Part shown: positions 1 through 8,627 of the stretch, piece by piece
How positions within the stretch are numbered: the stretch's first letter is position 1
Layout of the letters: the number at the start of each line of letters is the position of its first letter
Assembly: GCF_001591645.1 (NCBI RefSeq)
Contig: NZ_BCVH01000001.1
Span: 62,001 to 126,000, forward strand
Direction: 5' to 3'
DNA length: 64,000 nt
Source: Robertmurraya korlensis NBRC 107688
Lineage (GTDB): Bacteria > Bacillota > Bacilli > Bacillales > Cytobacillaceae
Position numbers and translations under genes: made by a program
The notes under the pieces: generated by a model
Databases searched by the model: none
The model's input: only the letters and a program-made list of their open reading frames with translations
What the model was told of the DNA's origin: nothing

Positions 1-332
1 ATTGGCCAGGTAATGTTCGAGAATTAGAAAACATTCTAGGGCGTGCGATCATTTTTATGAATAACCATGAAACAGAAATTGATATCATACATGTTCCTGC
101 GTTAATAAAGGAGCAAGATCAGTTGCCGAAGGTTTCAGCTGGAGACCAGCAGGGGGAAGAAAAGGAATCCCTTGCGGAGCTAGTCGAAGAGTTTGAAGCG
201 AAAATCATTGCTCAAACATTGGCAGAATTAAAAGGAAATAAGACAGCCGCAGCCAAAAAGTTGGGCTTATCGGTCCGAAATTTGTATTATAAGCTGGAAA
301 AATATAATCTTGCTAAAAATGGCGTGCAATAA
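1..332 (+). CDS. bkdR: BkdR, sigma-54-dependent activator (5' truncated by window)
   Basis: This is the C-terminal end of a sigma-54 (SigL) enhancer-binding activator; the reading frame is already open at base 3 and the start lies outside the window. The first visible residues, WPGNVRELEN, are the standard motif near the end of the AAA+ domain of this family. After a short linker there is a Fis-type helix-turn-helix (about KTAAAKKLGLSVRNLYYKLEK). It sits directly upstream of a sigma-54 promoter and the branched-chain keto acid genes, which is the place of BkdR in Bacillus. The assignment to bkdR rather than another activator rests on this context. Confidence 0.9.
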   Translation, partial: WPGNVRELENILGRAIIFMNNHETEIDIIHVPALIKEQDQLPKVSAGDQQGEEKESLAELVEEFEAKIIAQTLAELKGNKTAAAKKLGLSVRNLYYKLEKYNLAKNGVQ

Positions 333-373
333 ATTTCATAGTCTGAAATAATTTGCAGGTTAATTTGTGCAAA

Positions 374-387
374 ATAAAACGTTTTCA
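374..387 (+). promoter_or_regulatory. Possible CcpA (cre) site upstream of ptb
   Basis: ATAAAACGTTTTCA matches 12 of 14 positions of the cre consensus TGWNANCGNTNWCA; the two mismatches are at the left end. It lies just upstream of the sigma-54 promoter, where carbon-source control of amino acid catabolism would make sense. Such near-matches also occur by chance in AT-rich DNA. Confidence 0.35.
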
Positions 388-399
388 TATTTTATTTTT

Positions 400-416
400 T
401 GGCATGCTTCTTGCAT
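400..416 (+). promoter_or_regulatory. Sigma-54 (-24/-12) promoter of the bkd operon
   Basis: TGGCATGCTTCTTGCAT carries the GG of the -24 element and the GC of the -12 element at sigma-54 spacing (consensus TGGCAC-N5-TTGCW). It sits between the activator bkdR and ptb, about 50 bases before the ptb start. The SigL plus BkdR pairing is known for the B. subtilis bkd operon. Confidence 0.85.
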
Positions 417-466
417 AATGTTATACAGGAGTATCGCAAGCTTGGGTATAAAGGGGTTGAACTTAC

Positions 467-1372
467 ATGACATTGGATTTGCTAATTGATAGAGCAACCC
501 AATATGAAGAAAAGACCGTGGCAGTAGCTGCGGCAGCTGATGTAGAGGTAATAGAAGCAGTTATAGAGGCTCTACGGCTAAGGTTAGCAAATTTTTTTCT
601 ATATGGAGATAGGGAGCAAATTTTGTCCATACTGAGGGATAAGGCTCCTGAGTTAGTGAAAAGTGAAAAAATTAAAATTTTCCATACGAACTCAAATGCT
701 TCTGCTGCTGAGCATGCAGTTAAAGCAATTAAATTAAATGAAGCGAATGTACTTATGAAGGGAAATGTTCCAACTGCCACTATCTTAAAAGCAGTGCTCA
801 ATAAAGACTATGGCTTACGAACAGGAGATGTTTTGTCACATATCTCCGTTTTTGAAGTTGCAGGGTACGATCGTCTTACGATTGTTACAGATGCAGCAAT
901 GAACATAAATCCAGATTTAGAAACAAAGATTCAAATCATAAATAATTCTGTAAAGCTTGCGAAATCAATTGGAATTGAAACACCTCGTGTTGCTGCCATT
1001 GCTGCGGTAGAAGTCGTAAATCAATCGATGCCAGCAACTATGGATGCGGCAATCTTAACTCAAATGAATCGGCGAGGCCAAATAAAGGATTGTATTATAG
1101 ATGGTCCATTTGGTCTTGATAATGCGATTTCTCTCGAAGCTGCCAAGCAGAAAAAAATTAACAGTGAGGTGGCTGGACGAGCTGATATTTTATTGGTGCC
1201 AACTATTGAAGTAGGAAATACACTATATAAATCACTCGTTTATTTTGCTGGTGCAAGGGTAGGAGCGATTATCGCTGGAGCAAAAGTACCAATTGTTTTA
1301 ACATCTAGAGCAGACTCAGCAGAAAGTAAAGTGTACTCACTTGCACTTGCTATTTGTTCTGTTTGTAAATAA
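467..1372 (+). CDS. ptb: Phosphate butyryltransferase
   Basis: This 301-residue protein belongs to the phosphate acetyl/butyryltransferase family. It converts an acyl-CoA (butyryl- or branched-chain acyl-CoA) and phosphate to the acyl phosphate, in the cytoplasm. The length is normal for Ptb and the sequence is collinear with the family, with no visible interruption. It is the first gene after the sigma-54 promoter and is followed 31 bases later by bcd. Together with butyrate kinase downstream it lets the cell harvest ATP from branched-chain acyl-CoA made by the keto acid dehydrogenase. The start ATG at 467 follows a modest GGGG-type ribosome site. Confidence 0.93.
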   Translation: MTLDLLIDRATQYEEKTVAVAAAADVEVIEAVIEALRLRLANFFLYGDREQILSILRDKAPELVKSEKIKIFHTNSNASAAEHAVKAIKLNEANVLMKGNVPTATILKAVLNKDYGLRTGDVLSHISVFEVAGYDRLTIVTDAAMNINPDLETKIQIINNSVKLAKSIGIETPRVAAIAAVEVVNQSMPATMDAAILTQMNRRGQIKDCIIDGPFGLDNAISLEAAKQKKINSEVAGRADILLVPTIEVGNTLYKSLVYFAGARVGAIIAGAKVPIVLTSRADSAESKVYSLALAICSVCK

Positions 1373-1403
1373 AGAAAACATTGTGGTTGAGGAGGAAAGA
1401 TAA

Positions 1404-2498
1404 ATGGAAATTTTTAAATATATGGAGACTTATGATTACGAGCAATTGGTGTTTTGCCAAGATAAACAATCTGGATTAAAGGCGATTATCGCTATACATG
1501 ATACAACGTTAGGACCTGCTTTAGGTGGCACGCGTATGTGGACATATGAGTCAGAAGAAGCTGCCATTGAAGATGCCCTACGACTAGCAAAGGGAATGAC
1601 ATACAAAAATGCTGCGGCAGGATTAAATCTTGGCGGTGGTAAAACCGTTATTATTGGTGATCCGCGTAAAGATAAAAATGAAGAGATGTTCCGTGCATTC
1701 GGTCGTTTCATTCAAGGATTAAATGGTCGTTACATTACGGCAGAAGATGTAGGAACAACAGTTGCAGATATGGACTTAATTCATGAAGAAACTGATTATG
1801 TTACTGGGATCTCACCAGCATTTGGTTCTTCAGGTAATCCATCACCTGTTACTGCATACGGCGTATATCGTGGGATGAAAGCTGCAGCAAAAGAAGCGTT
1901 CGGTACAGATTCGCTTGAAGGAAAAGTTGTTGCCGTACAAGGTGTAGGAAATGTAGCATATAACTTATGCCGTCACCTTCATGAAGAAGGTGCACAATTG
2001 ATTGTTACGGATATAAATAAAGAAGCTGTTCAAAAGGCTGTTGAGGAATTTGGAGCAAAAGCGGTTGAACCAAATGATATTTATGGCGTCGATTGTGATA
2101 TCTATGCCCCATGTGCACTTGGTGCTGTAGTCAATGATCTTACCATTCCACAGATTAAAGCGAAAGTGATTGCAGGAGCGGCAAACAATCAGCTACGTGA
2201 TCCACGCCACGGTGACATCATTCATGAAATGGGAATCGTTTATGCCCCAGATTACGTGATAAATGCTGGTGGAGTAATAAATGTTGCAGATGAACTTTAT
2301 GGTTATAATTATGAGAGAGCAATGAAAAAAGTTGAGACCATCTACTCTAATATTGAAAAGGTAATTGAAATTGCGAAACGCGATGGAATTCCAACTTATA
2401 AAGCGGCTGATCGAATGGCAGAAGAGCGAATTGAAAGAATGCGTAATTCTAGAAGCCAATTTCTACAAAACGGACATCATATTTTAAGTCGACGTTAA
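1404..2498 (+). CDS. bcd: Leucine dehydrogenase
   Basis: This 364-residue NAD-dependent enzyme deaminates leucine, isoleucine and valine to the 2-oxo acids that feed the dehydrogenase encoded downstream. The catalytic lysine motif [11 protein letters not shown] is at about residues 77-87 (K80), and the Rossmann-fold GVGNVA at about 180. A strong GAGGAGGAAAG site precedes the ATG. Length matches Bacillus leucine dehydrogenases. Bcd comes second in the operon, as in B. subtilis (yqiT/bcd). Confidence 0.95.
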   Translation: MEIFKYMETYDYEQLVFCQDKQSGLKAIIAIHDTTLGPALGGTRMWTYESEEAAIEDALRLAKGMTYKNAAAGLNLGGGKTVIIGDPRKDKNEEMFRAFGRFIQGLNGRYITAEDVGTTVADMDLIHEETDYVTGISPAFGSSGNPSPVTAYGVYRGMKAAAKEAFGTDSLEGKVVAVQGVGNVAYNLCRHLHEEGAQLIVTDINKEAVQKAVEEFGAKAVEPNDIYGVDCDIYAPCALGAVVNDLTIPQIKAKVIAGAANNQLRDPRHGDIIHEMGIVYAPDYVINAGGVINVADELYGYNYERAMKKVETIYSNIEKVIEIAKRDGIPTYKAADRMAEERIERMRNSRSQFLQNGHHILSRR

Positions 2499-2505
2499 TT
2501 CAGGT

Positions 2506-2544
2506 GACAAGAGTAGGCTGAAGATTTCAGCCTCTTGTCTTTTT
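2506..2544 (+). terminator. Intra-operon terminator-like hairpin after bcd
   Basis: GACAAGA pairs with TCTTGTC and GGCTGAA pairs with TTCAGCC, with a three-base bulge (GTA) and a GAT loop, followed by five T residues. It lies between bcd and buk, inside what is otherwise one operon, so it may lower rather than abolish downstream expression. Confidence 0.7.
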
Positions 2545-2588
2545 ACATACAAGCAAGTATTTAGCTCTATACAATGGAGGTTTACACG

Positions 2589-3698
2589 TTGCACGAAATA
2601 ATGAATCGAATTCTTGTGATCAATCCTGGTTCTACATCAACGAAAATCGGAGTATTCGATAATGACCTATCAATTTTTGAAAAGACCATACGACATGAAT
2701 CGGATCAGATCAATTCGTTTGACAATATTATTGACCAATATGAATTCAGAAAACAAACGATACTTGAGGCACTTGATATAGAAGGAATAAACATATCCAA
2801 GCTTAGTGCCGTATGTGGACGTGGTGGCTTACTTCGACCAATTGAAGGTGGTACGTATGAAGTAAACGATATGATGCTTTTAGATTTAAAGGCGGGTTAT
2901 TCAGGGCAACATGCGTCAAACCTCGGAGGGATTATTGCATTTGAAATTGCATCAGGATTAAACATCCCAGCTTTTATTGTTGATCCGGTCGTTGTCGATG
3001 AACTAGATCCTATTGCACGTATTTCTGGATTTCCTTTAATCGAACGGAAAAGTATTTTCCATGCGTTAAATCAAAAAGCAGTTGCCAGAAGGGTGTCAAA
3101 GACGCTTAGAAAAAGGTACGAAGATCTGAATTTGATTGTGACTCATATGGGTGGAGGTATTACCGTTGGCGTCCATAAAAATGGTAGAGTGGTTGATGTG
3201 AATAATGGGCTACATGGTGATGGGCCTTTTAGTCCAGAGCGTGCTGGTACGGTACCAGCAGGTGATCTAATTTCCTTATGCTATTCAGGAGATTTTTATA
3301 GAGAAGAAGTTATGAAGAAACTGGTTGGTCAAGGTGGGCTGGTTGGATATCTTGGTACAAACGATGCACCTAAAGTAGAAAAGATGATCGATAAAGGCGA
3401 TAAACATGCAAAACTTGTCTACTCTGCAATGGCGTATCAAGTTGCGAAGGAGATTGGTGCGGCAAGTAGTGTATTGGCAGGGAAAGTGGATGCGATTATT
3501 CTTACGGGTGGATTAGCGTATGGTAAAGGGTTTGTGAAAGAAATCAGCGATCGTGTCAATTGGATAGCGGACGTCATAATTGAACCTGGTGAAAATGAGT
3601 TACAGGCTCTTGCGGAAGGTGCCTTAAGAGTCATCAGAGGGGAAGAAGAGGCAAAGCATTATCCAAATGGTGTAAAAGATACAGCTATAAGTAAGTAA
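2589..3698 (+). CDS. buk: Butyrate kinase
   Basis: This 369-residue acetokinase-family enzyme converts butyryl phosphate (or branched-chain acyl phosphate) and ADP to the acid and ATP. The N-terminal [13 protein letters not shown] and the central [20 protein letters not shown] are the family signatures. I chose the TTG at 2589 because TGGAGG at 2575-2580 sits 8 bases before it. An in-frame ATG at 2574 overlaps that ribosome site and so is unlikely, and an ATG at 2601 is a second option. It acts after Ptb. An internal hairpin separates it from bcd. Confidence 0.92.
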   Translation: MHEIMNRILVINPGSTSTKIGVFDNDLSIFEKTIRHESDQINSFDNIIDQYEFRKQTILEALDIEGINISKLSAVCGRGGLLRPIEGGTYEVNDMMLLDLKAGYSGQHASNLGGIIAFEIASGLNIPAFIVDPVVVDELDPIARISGFPLIERKSIFHALNQKAVARRVSKTLRKRYEDLNLIVTHMGGGITVGVHKNGRVVDVNNGLHGDGPFSPERAGTVPAGDLISLCYSGDFYREEVMKKLVGQGGLVGYLGTNDAPKVEKMIDKGDKHAKLVYSAMAYQVAKEIGAASSVLAGKVDAIILTGGLAYGKGFVKEISDRVNWIADVIIEPGENELQALAEGALRVIRGEEEAKHYPNGVKDTAISK

Positions 3699-3714
3699 TG
3701 AGGAGGGTTTTGGT

Positions 3715-5136
3715 TTGGCAGAAGAATATGATTTAGTTATTTTAGGTGGAGGTACTGGAGGGTATGTTGCAGCGATTCGTGCCTCCCAGCTGGGCTTAAA
3801 GACGGCAATTGTCGAGAAAGCGAAGTTAGGTGGAACTTGCTTACATAAAGGTTGTATTCCTAGTAAGGCGTTACTTCGGAGTGCAGAGGTATATCGAACG
3901 ACTAAGAAAGCACAAGACTTTGGTGTAATAGCCACAGATATTTCATTAGATTTCGGTAAGGTTCAAGAAAGAAAGAATAAAATAGTAGAAGGGCTTCATA
4001 AAGGAGTACAACACCTCATGAAGCAAGGGAAAATAAGTGTCTATGAGGGAATTGGTAGAATATTAGGTCCGTCTATTTTTTCGCCGATGCCAGGTACGAT
4101 TTCGGTAGAAATGAATAGCGGTGAAGAGAATATGATGCTAATTCCGAAAAATGTGATCGTCGCCACTGGCTCGCGTCCGCGTACATTAGAAGGCCTTGAG
4201 ATCGATGGCACACAGGTTCTTACTTCAGATGAGGCATTGCAACTCACCTCTGTTCCTAAATCGATTATTATTATTGGTGGTGGTGTCATCGGAATTGAGT
4301 GGGCTTCCATGTTATCAGATTTTGGAACGGAAGTAACAGTTATAGAGTATAGCGATCGTATTATTCCAACAGAAGACCGTGAAATTTCAAAGGAAATGCA
4401 GCGCTTAATGAAGAAAAAAGGGATCAAATTGGTTACCAGTGCAAAGGTATTACCAGAAACGATAATTAAAGGGAACGATGTTTCAATTAGTGCTGACGTA
4501 AAAGGAACGATTAAGGAATTTTCAGCCGAGAAGCTGTTAGTTTCTGTTGGGCGCCAAGCGAATGTTGAAGGAATTGGTCTTGAAAATACGGATATTGAAA
4601 TAGAAAGAGGCGTTATAAAAACAAACTCTTTCTACCAGACAAAGGAATCACATATTTATGCAATTGGCGATTGTATCGGAGGTCTTCAGTTGGCTCACGT
4701 TGCGTCCCATGAAGGAATGGTTGCTGTAGAACATATTGCTGGGGAGAGTCCTTCACCCATCGACTATAGCCTAATACCTAAATGTATTTACTCAAATCCA
4801 GAAGTGGCCAATGTTGGATTCACGGAAGAGGAAGCAAAGGAAAAAGGATTCGACGTGAAGGTAGGGAAGTTCTCTTTCCGAGCAATCGGAAAAGCGCTTG
4901 TATACGGTGAATCAGATGGATTTGTAAAAATCATCGCGGATAAAAAAACAGATGATATTTTAGGTGTTCATATGATTGGACCACATGTAACTGATATGAT
5001 TTCGGAGGCTGGGTTAGCAAGGGTGTTAGATGCTACTCCATGGGAAATCGCTCATACCATTCACCCGCATCCTTCGTTATCTGAGGCAATCGGTGAAGCA
5101 GCTCTTGCAGTCGATGGAAAATCGATCCATGCATAA
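3715..5136 (+). CDS. lpdV: Dihydrolipoyl dehydrogenase, E3 of the branched-chain complex
   Basis: This 473-residue flavoprotein reoxidises the lipoyl group of the E2 subunit with NAD. The N-terminal FAD motif GGGTGGYVAAI is at 11-21, the redox-active cysteine pair GGTCLHKGC at 39-47 (C42 and C47), a second nucleotide motif is near IIIGGGVIGIEWAS, and the C-terminal HPHPSLSEA carries the active-site histidine. The start is TTG at 3715, with AGGAGGG at 3701-3707. Its place between buk and the E1 genes identifies it as the E3 dedicated to the branched-chain complex (LpdV) rather than the pyruvate dehydrogenase E3. Confidence 0.95.
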   Translation: MAEEYDLVILGGGTGGYVAAIRASQLGLKTAIVEKAKLGGTCLHKGCIPSKALLRSAEVYRTTKKAQDFGVIATDISLDFGKVQERKNKIVEGLHKGVQHLMKQGKISVYEGIGRILGPSIFSPMPGTISVEMNSGEENMMLIPKNVIVATGSRPRTLEGLEIDGTQVLTSDEALQLTSVPKSIIIIGGGVIGIEWASMLSDFGTEVTVIEYSDRIIPTEDREISKEMQRLMKKKGIKLVTSAKVLPETIIKGNDVSISADVKGTIKEFSAEKLLVSVGRQANVEGIGLENTDIEIERGVIKTNSFYQTKESHIYAIGDCIGGLQLAHVASHEGMVAVEHIAGESPSPIDYSLIPKCIYSNPEVANVGFTEEEAKEKGFDVKVGKFSFRAIGKALVYGESDGFVKIIADKKTDDILGVHMIGPHVTDMISEAGLARVLDATPWEIAHTIHPHPSLSEAIGEAALAVDGKSIHA

Positions 5137-5173
5137 AAAAGAAGTGTCTATTCCATAAATACAAATGTCTACA

Positions 5174-5192
5174 AAGGGTGTCAGACACCCTT
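5174..5192. repeat. REP-like palindrome between lpdV and bkdAA
   Basis: AAGGGTGTC-A-GACACCCTT is a perfect palindrome with 9-base arms around one base, in the 74-base gap between lpdV and bkdAA. GGTGTCAGACACC-type palindromes recur between genes in several Bacillaceae genomes, from my recollection. In the transcript it would fold into a stable hairpin just before the bkdAA ribosome site (AGGAGG at about 5197). Confidence 0.6.
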
Positions 5193-5210
5193 AAATAGGA
5201 GGTAAATCAT

Positions 5211-6206
5211 ATGGGTGAAAATCGCCATCATGCGTTAGGATTGAGTGATGATACCGTTTTAGAAATGTATGAAACGATGCTGCTTGCTCGTCGAATCGAT
5301 GAGCGGATGTGGCTGTTGAATCGAGCAGGTAAAATACCGTTTGTTATTTCATGTCAAGGTCAAGAGGCAGCCCAAGTTGGTGCCGCATTTGCATTAGATC
5401 GGGAGAAGGATTATGTTCTTCCTTACTATCGAGACATGGGAGTTGTTTTAACCTTTGGTATGACGGCAAAGGATTTGATGTTATCAGGATTTGCGAAGGA
5501 AGAGGATCCAAATTCCGGAGGCCGTCAAATGCCTGGTCACTTTGGACAGAAGAAAAACCGGATTGTCACGGGTTCTTCACCAGTTACGACACAGGTCCCT
5601 CATGCAGTAGGTGTGGCACTTGCTGGTAAAATGGAAAACAAGGATTTAGTAACGTTTGTAACGTTTGGAGAAGGTTCGTCAAATCAAGGGGATTTTCATG
5701 AAGGGGCTAACTTTGCTGGAGTACATAAGCTTCCAGTGATCTTTATGTGTGAAAACAATAAGTATGCGATATCTGTCCCGATTGAAAAACAGCTTGCTTG
5801 TGAAAATGTGTCCGATCGAGCAATCGGTTATGGGATGCCGGGAGTCACTGTTGATGGAAACGATCCACTTGAAGTATACAAGGCAGTGAAAGAGGCTGCA
5901 GACCGCGGACGTCGTGGAGAAGGCCCAACATTGGTAGAAACCGTATCATACCGATTAACACCTCACTCCTCTGATGATGACGACCGCAGCTATCGTGGTC
6001 AGGAAGAGGTAGCAGAAGCGAAGGCGAAGGATCCAGTTCTTACATTTGCTTCCTACTTAACTGAGGTTGGAATACTAAATGATGATATAGCTAAGCAAAT
6101 TAATGACCGAATTATGAAGCAAGTAAATGAAGCAACCGACTATGCAGAAAATGCACCATATGCAGCTGCTGAAAGTACATTAAAGCATGTGTATGCTGAG
6201 AAGTAA
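5211..6206 (+). CDS. bkdAA: Branched-chain 2-oxo acid dehydrogenase E1 alpha
   Basis: This 331-residue thiamine-diphosphate enzyme subunit decarboxylates 2-oxoisovalerate and related acids. The thiamine-binding stretch starts GEGSSNQGDFHEGANFAG and closes with CENNKYAIS. The conserved phosphorylation-loop-like TPHSSDDDDRSYR is near residues 245-260. A good AGGAGG precedes the ATG. It is followed 14 bases later by bkdAB, its heterotetramer partner. Confidence 0.95.
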   Translation: MGENRHHALGLSDDTVLEMYETMLLARRIDERMWLLNRAGKIPFVISCQGQEAAQVGAAFALDREKDYVLPYYRDMGVVLTFGMTAKDLMLSGFAKEEDPNSGGRQMPGHFGQKKNRIVTGSSPVTTQVPHAVGVALAGKMENKDLVTFVTFGEGSSNQGDFHEGANFAGVHKLPVIFMCENNKYAISVPIEKQLACENVSDRAIGYGMPGVTVDGNDPLEVYKAVKEAADRGRRGEGPTLVETVSYRLTPHSSDDDDRSYRGQEEVAEAKAKDPVLTFASYLTEVGILNDDIAKQINDRIMKQVNEATDYAENAPYAAAESTLKHVYAEK

Positions 6207-6220
6207 GGGGGAAGAAATCA

Positions 6221-7204
6221 ATGCCTGTAATCTCATATATTGATGCGGTAACCATGGCAATCCGTGAGGAGATGGAGCGCGATTCGAAGGTTTTTGTTTT
6301 AGGAGAAGATGTTGGGAAAAAGGGTGGTGTGTTCAAAGCCACTCAAGGCTTATATGAGCAATTTGGTGAGGCGCGAGTGATTGATACACCTCTAGCTGAA
6401 TCAGCCATTGCAGGAGTCGGAATAGGAGCAGCAATGTATGGTATGAGACCAATTGCTGAAATGCAGTTTGCTGATTTTATTATGCCCGCTGTGAACCAAA
6501 TTATTTCAGAGGCAGCAAAAATCCGTTATCGCTCTAACAATGATTGGAATTGCCCGATTGTTGTCCGTGCTCCTTATGGAGGGGGGGTTCATGGTGCACT
6601 GTACCATTCCCAATCTGTTGAGGCAGTGTTTGCGAATCAGCCTGGTCTAAAAATCGTCATGCCTTCTACTCCTTATGATGTAAAGGGTCTGTTAAAGGCT
6701 GCTATTCGTGATGACGATCCGGTTCTATTTTTTGAACATAAGCGTGCCTACCGCCTAATTAAAGGGGAAGTTCCGGTTGACGATTATGTCCTGCCAATCG
6801 GAAAGGCGGATGTAAAGCGAGAGGGAGAAGACATTACCGTTATTACGTACGGTTTATGCGTGCATTTTGCTCTACAAGCAGCAGAAAGATTAGCGAGTGA
6901 CGGGATTTCAGCCCATATCCTTGACTTACGAACTGTGTATCCTTTGGACAAAGAGGCAATCATTGAAGCAGCCTCTAAAACAGGAAAGGTGCTGTTAGTG
7001 ACGGAGGATAACAAGGAAGGTAGTATCATAAGTGAAGTGGCGGCGATTATTGCTGAGAATTGCTTGTTTGATTTAGATGCACCGATTAAGCGTTTAGCGG
7101 GTCCGGATGTACCTGCTATGCCATACGCGCCAACGATGGAAAAGTACTTTATGGTAAATCCTGATAAGGTTGAAAAAGCAATGCGTGAGCTTGCCGAATA
7201 TTAA
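6221..7204 (+). CDS. bkdAB: Branched-chain 2-oxo acid dehydrogenase E1 beta
   Basis: This 327-residue transketolase-like beta subunit completes the E1 component with BkdAA. It begins SYIDAVTMAIREEMERD and contains FVLGEDVGKKGGVFKAT and DTPLAESAIAGVGIGAA, typical of E1 beta chains. The C-terminal transketolase domain is complete, and the length is that of the family. It is tightly packed in the operon, 14 bases after bkdAA and about 30 bases before the E2 gene. Confidence 0.95.
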   Translation: MPVISYIDAVTMAIREEMERDSKVFVLGEDVGKKGGVFKATQGLYEQFGEARVIDTPLAESAIAGVGIGAAMYGMRPIAEMQFADFIMPAVNQIISEAAKIRYRSNNDWNCPIVVRAPYGGGVHGALYHSQSVEAVFANQPGLKIVMPSTPYDVKGLLKAAIRDDDPVLFFEHKRAYRLIKGEVPVDDYVLPIGKADVKREGEDITVITYGLCVHFALQAAERLASDGISAHILDLRTVYPLDKEAIIEAASKTGKVLLVTEDNKEGSIISEVAAIIAENCLFDLDAPIKRLAGPDVPAMPYAPTMEKYFMVNPDKVEKAMRELAEY

Positions 7205-7236
7205 TTGGATATATGGGTAAACAAGGAGGTAATGAA

Positions 7237-8499
7237 TTGGCTATCGAACAGATCAAAATGCCTCAGCTTGGGGAGAGTGTTACGGAAGGAACGATTAGCA
7301 AATGGCTCGTTTCAGTTGGTGACACGGTCAATAAATACGATCCGCTTGCAGAGGTAATGACTGATAAAGTAAATGCAGAAATTCCCTCGTCCTACTCTGG
7401 GAAAATTGTGGAACTTCTTGCAAGTGAAGGAGAAACATTAGAGGTCGGTGCGATTATTTGTACGATCCAAATAGAAGGGGAAGAGCCTTCACCTCAGGGA
7501 AAGACAACAGAGAATCAAACAGAGAAATCGGTAAAGAATCCTGAAGTAAGTGATGCACCTAATAAAGCACGTTATTCACCAGCAGTATTAAAGCTATCTG
7601 GGGAGCATGGAATCGACCTAAATCAGGTGTCAGGCTCTGGTGCGGGTGGTCGAATTACTCGTAAAGATCTTCTAGCAATCATTGAATCAGGAGCCATTCC
7701 GACGCCACAACCAAAAGTTGAAGCAACACCAATGCCGCCAGCTCCAAAAGCTGCAGAAAAAGTTGCACCTGCTCCAATCGACATCCCTGTTACAGTGGGG
7801 GATATGGAAATTCCAGTTACAGGAGTTAGAAAAGCAATAGCGGCTAATATGGTACGCTCCAAGCATGAGGCACCACATGCCTGGACAATGGTTGAAGTCG
7901 ATGTGACAAATTTAGTTACATATAGAAACTCAATCAAATCAGAGTTTAAGGCTAAAGAAGGATTTAACTTAACGTTCTTTGCTTTCTTTGTCAAAGCAGT
8001 TGCTCAAGCGTTAAAGGAATTCCCACAAATGAATTCCATGTGGGCAGGGGATAAGATTATCCAGAAGAAGGATATTAATATATCGATCGCCGTTGCAACA
8101 GAGGATGCTTTGTATGTTCCTGTTATTAAACTTGCGGATGAAAAAACCATTAAAGGAATTGCGAGAGAAATCACTGAATTAGCAGCGAAAGTAAGAGCTG
8201 GAAAATTAACAGGTGCGGATATGCAAGGAGGTACGTTCACTGTAAACAACACGGGCTCGTTCGGATCCGTTCAATCCATGGGAATTATTAATTATCCTCA
8301 AGCGGCAATCCTACAGGTTGAATCCATCGTTAAACGACCAGTTGTTATGGATGGCGGCATGATTGCTGTGAGGGATATGGTTAATCTTTGCCTATCGCTT
8401 GATCACCGTGTTCTTGATGGTCTTGTATGTGGAAGATTCCTAAAACGGGTAAAGGATATTCTCGAGGCAACTACAAAGGAAAATACATCTATCTACTAA
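7237..8499 (+). CDS. bkdB: Branched-chain 2-oxo acid dehydrogenase E2 (lipoyl acyltransferase)
   Basis: This 420-residue core enzyme moves the acyl group to CoA. Domains in order: a lipoyl domain with the modified lysine in MTDKVNAE (about K44), a peripheral-subunit-binding domain at about 112-150 (SPAVLKLSGEHGIDL), a proline/alanine linker, and the catalytic domain with DHRVLDG near the end. I place the start at TTG 7237, because AAGGAGG at 7223-7229 is 7 bases upstream and the product then begins AIEQIKMPQLGESVTEG like known E2s. The in-frame ATG at 7213 lies before that ribosome site. A terminator follows the stop. Confidence 0.94.
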   Translation: MAIEQIKMPQLGESVTEGTISKWLVSVGDTVNKYDPLAEVMTDKVNAEIPSSYSGKIVELLASEGETLEVGAIICTIQIEGEEPSPQGKTTENQTEKSVKNPEVSDAPNKARYSPAVLKLSGEHGIDLNQVSGSGAGGRITRKDLLAIIESGAIPTPQPKVEATPMPPAPKAAEKVAPAPIDIPVTVGDMEIPVTGVRKAIAANMVRSKHEAPHAWTMVEVDVTNLVTYRNSIKSEFKAKEGFNLTFFAFFVKAVAQALKEFPQMNSMWAGDKIIQKKDINISIAVATEDALYVPVIKLADEKTIKGIAREITELAAKVRAGKLTGADMQGGTFTVNNTGSFGSVQSMGIINYPQAAILQVESIVKRPVVMDGGMIAVRDMVNLCLSLDHRVLDGLVCGRFLKRVKDILEATTKENTSIY

Positions 8500-8504
8500 A
8501 GCCC

Positions 8505-8534
8505 AAAAACCGTTGTCTATAGACAGCGGTTTTT
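8505..8534 (+). terminator. Terminator of the bkd operon
   Basis: AAAAACCG-TTGTC pairs with GACAG-CGGTTTTT around TATA, with the T-rich tail continuing TTCTTCTTT. It lies directly after bkdB. Confidence 0.9.
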
Positions 8535-8539
8535 CTTCT

Positions 8540-8567
8540 TTGCAATTATTCCCATGTGTACTACAAT
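8540..8567 (+). promoter_or_regulatory. Sigma-A-type promoter for mutA-mutB-meaB
   Basis: TTGCAA, a 16-base spacer and TACAAT stand between the bkd terminator and mutA. The start point would fall near 8575, about 50 bases before the mutA ribosome site. Confidence 0.55.
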
Positions 8568-8627
8568 AAGAGTAAGATCGACAATTATGAATTTTACCTC
8601 AATTTATCTTTCGGAGGGAGGGAAGCC

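Noticed and set aside
5351-5629. 92-codon plus-strand frame within bkdAA
   Set aside because: It is an out-of-frame shadow of a clearly identified enzyme.
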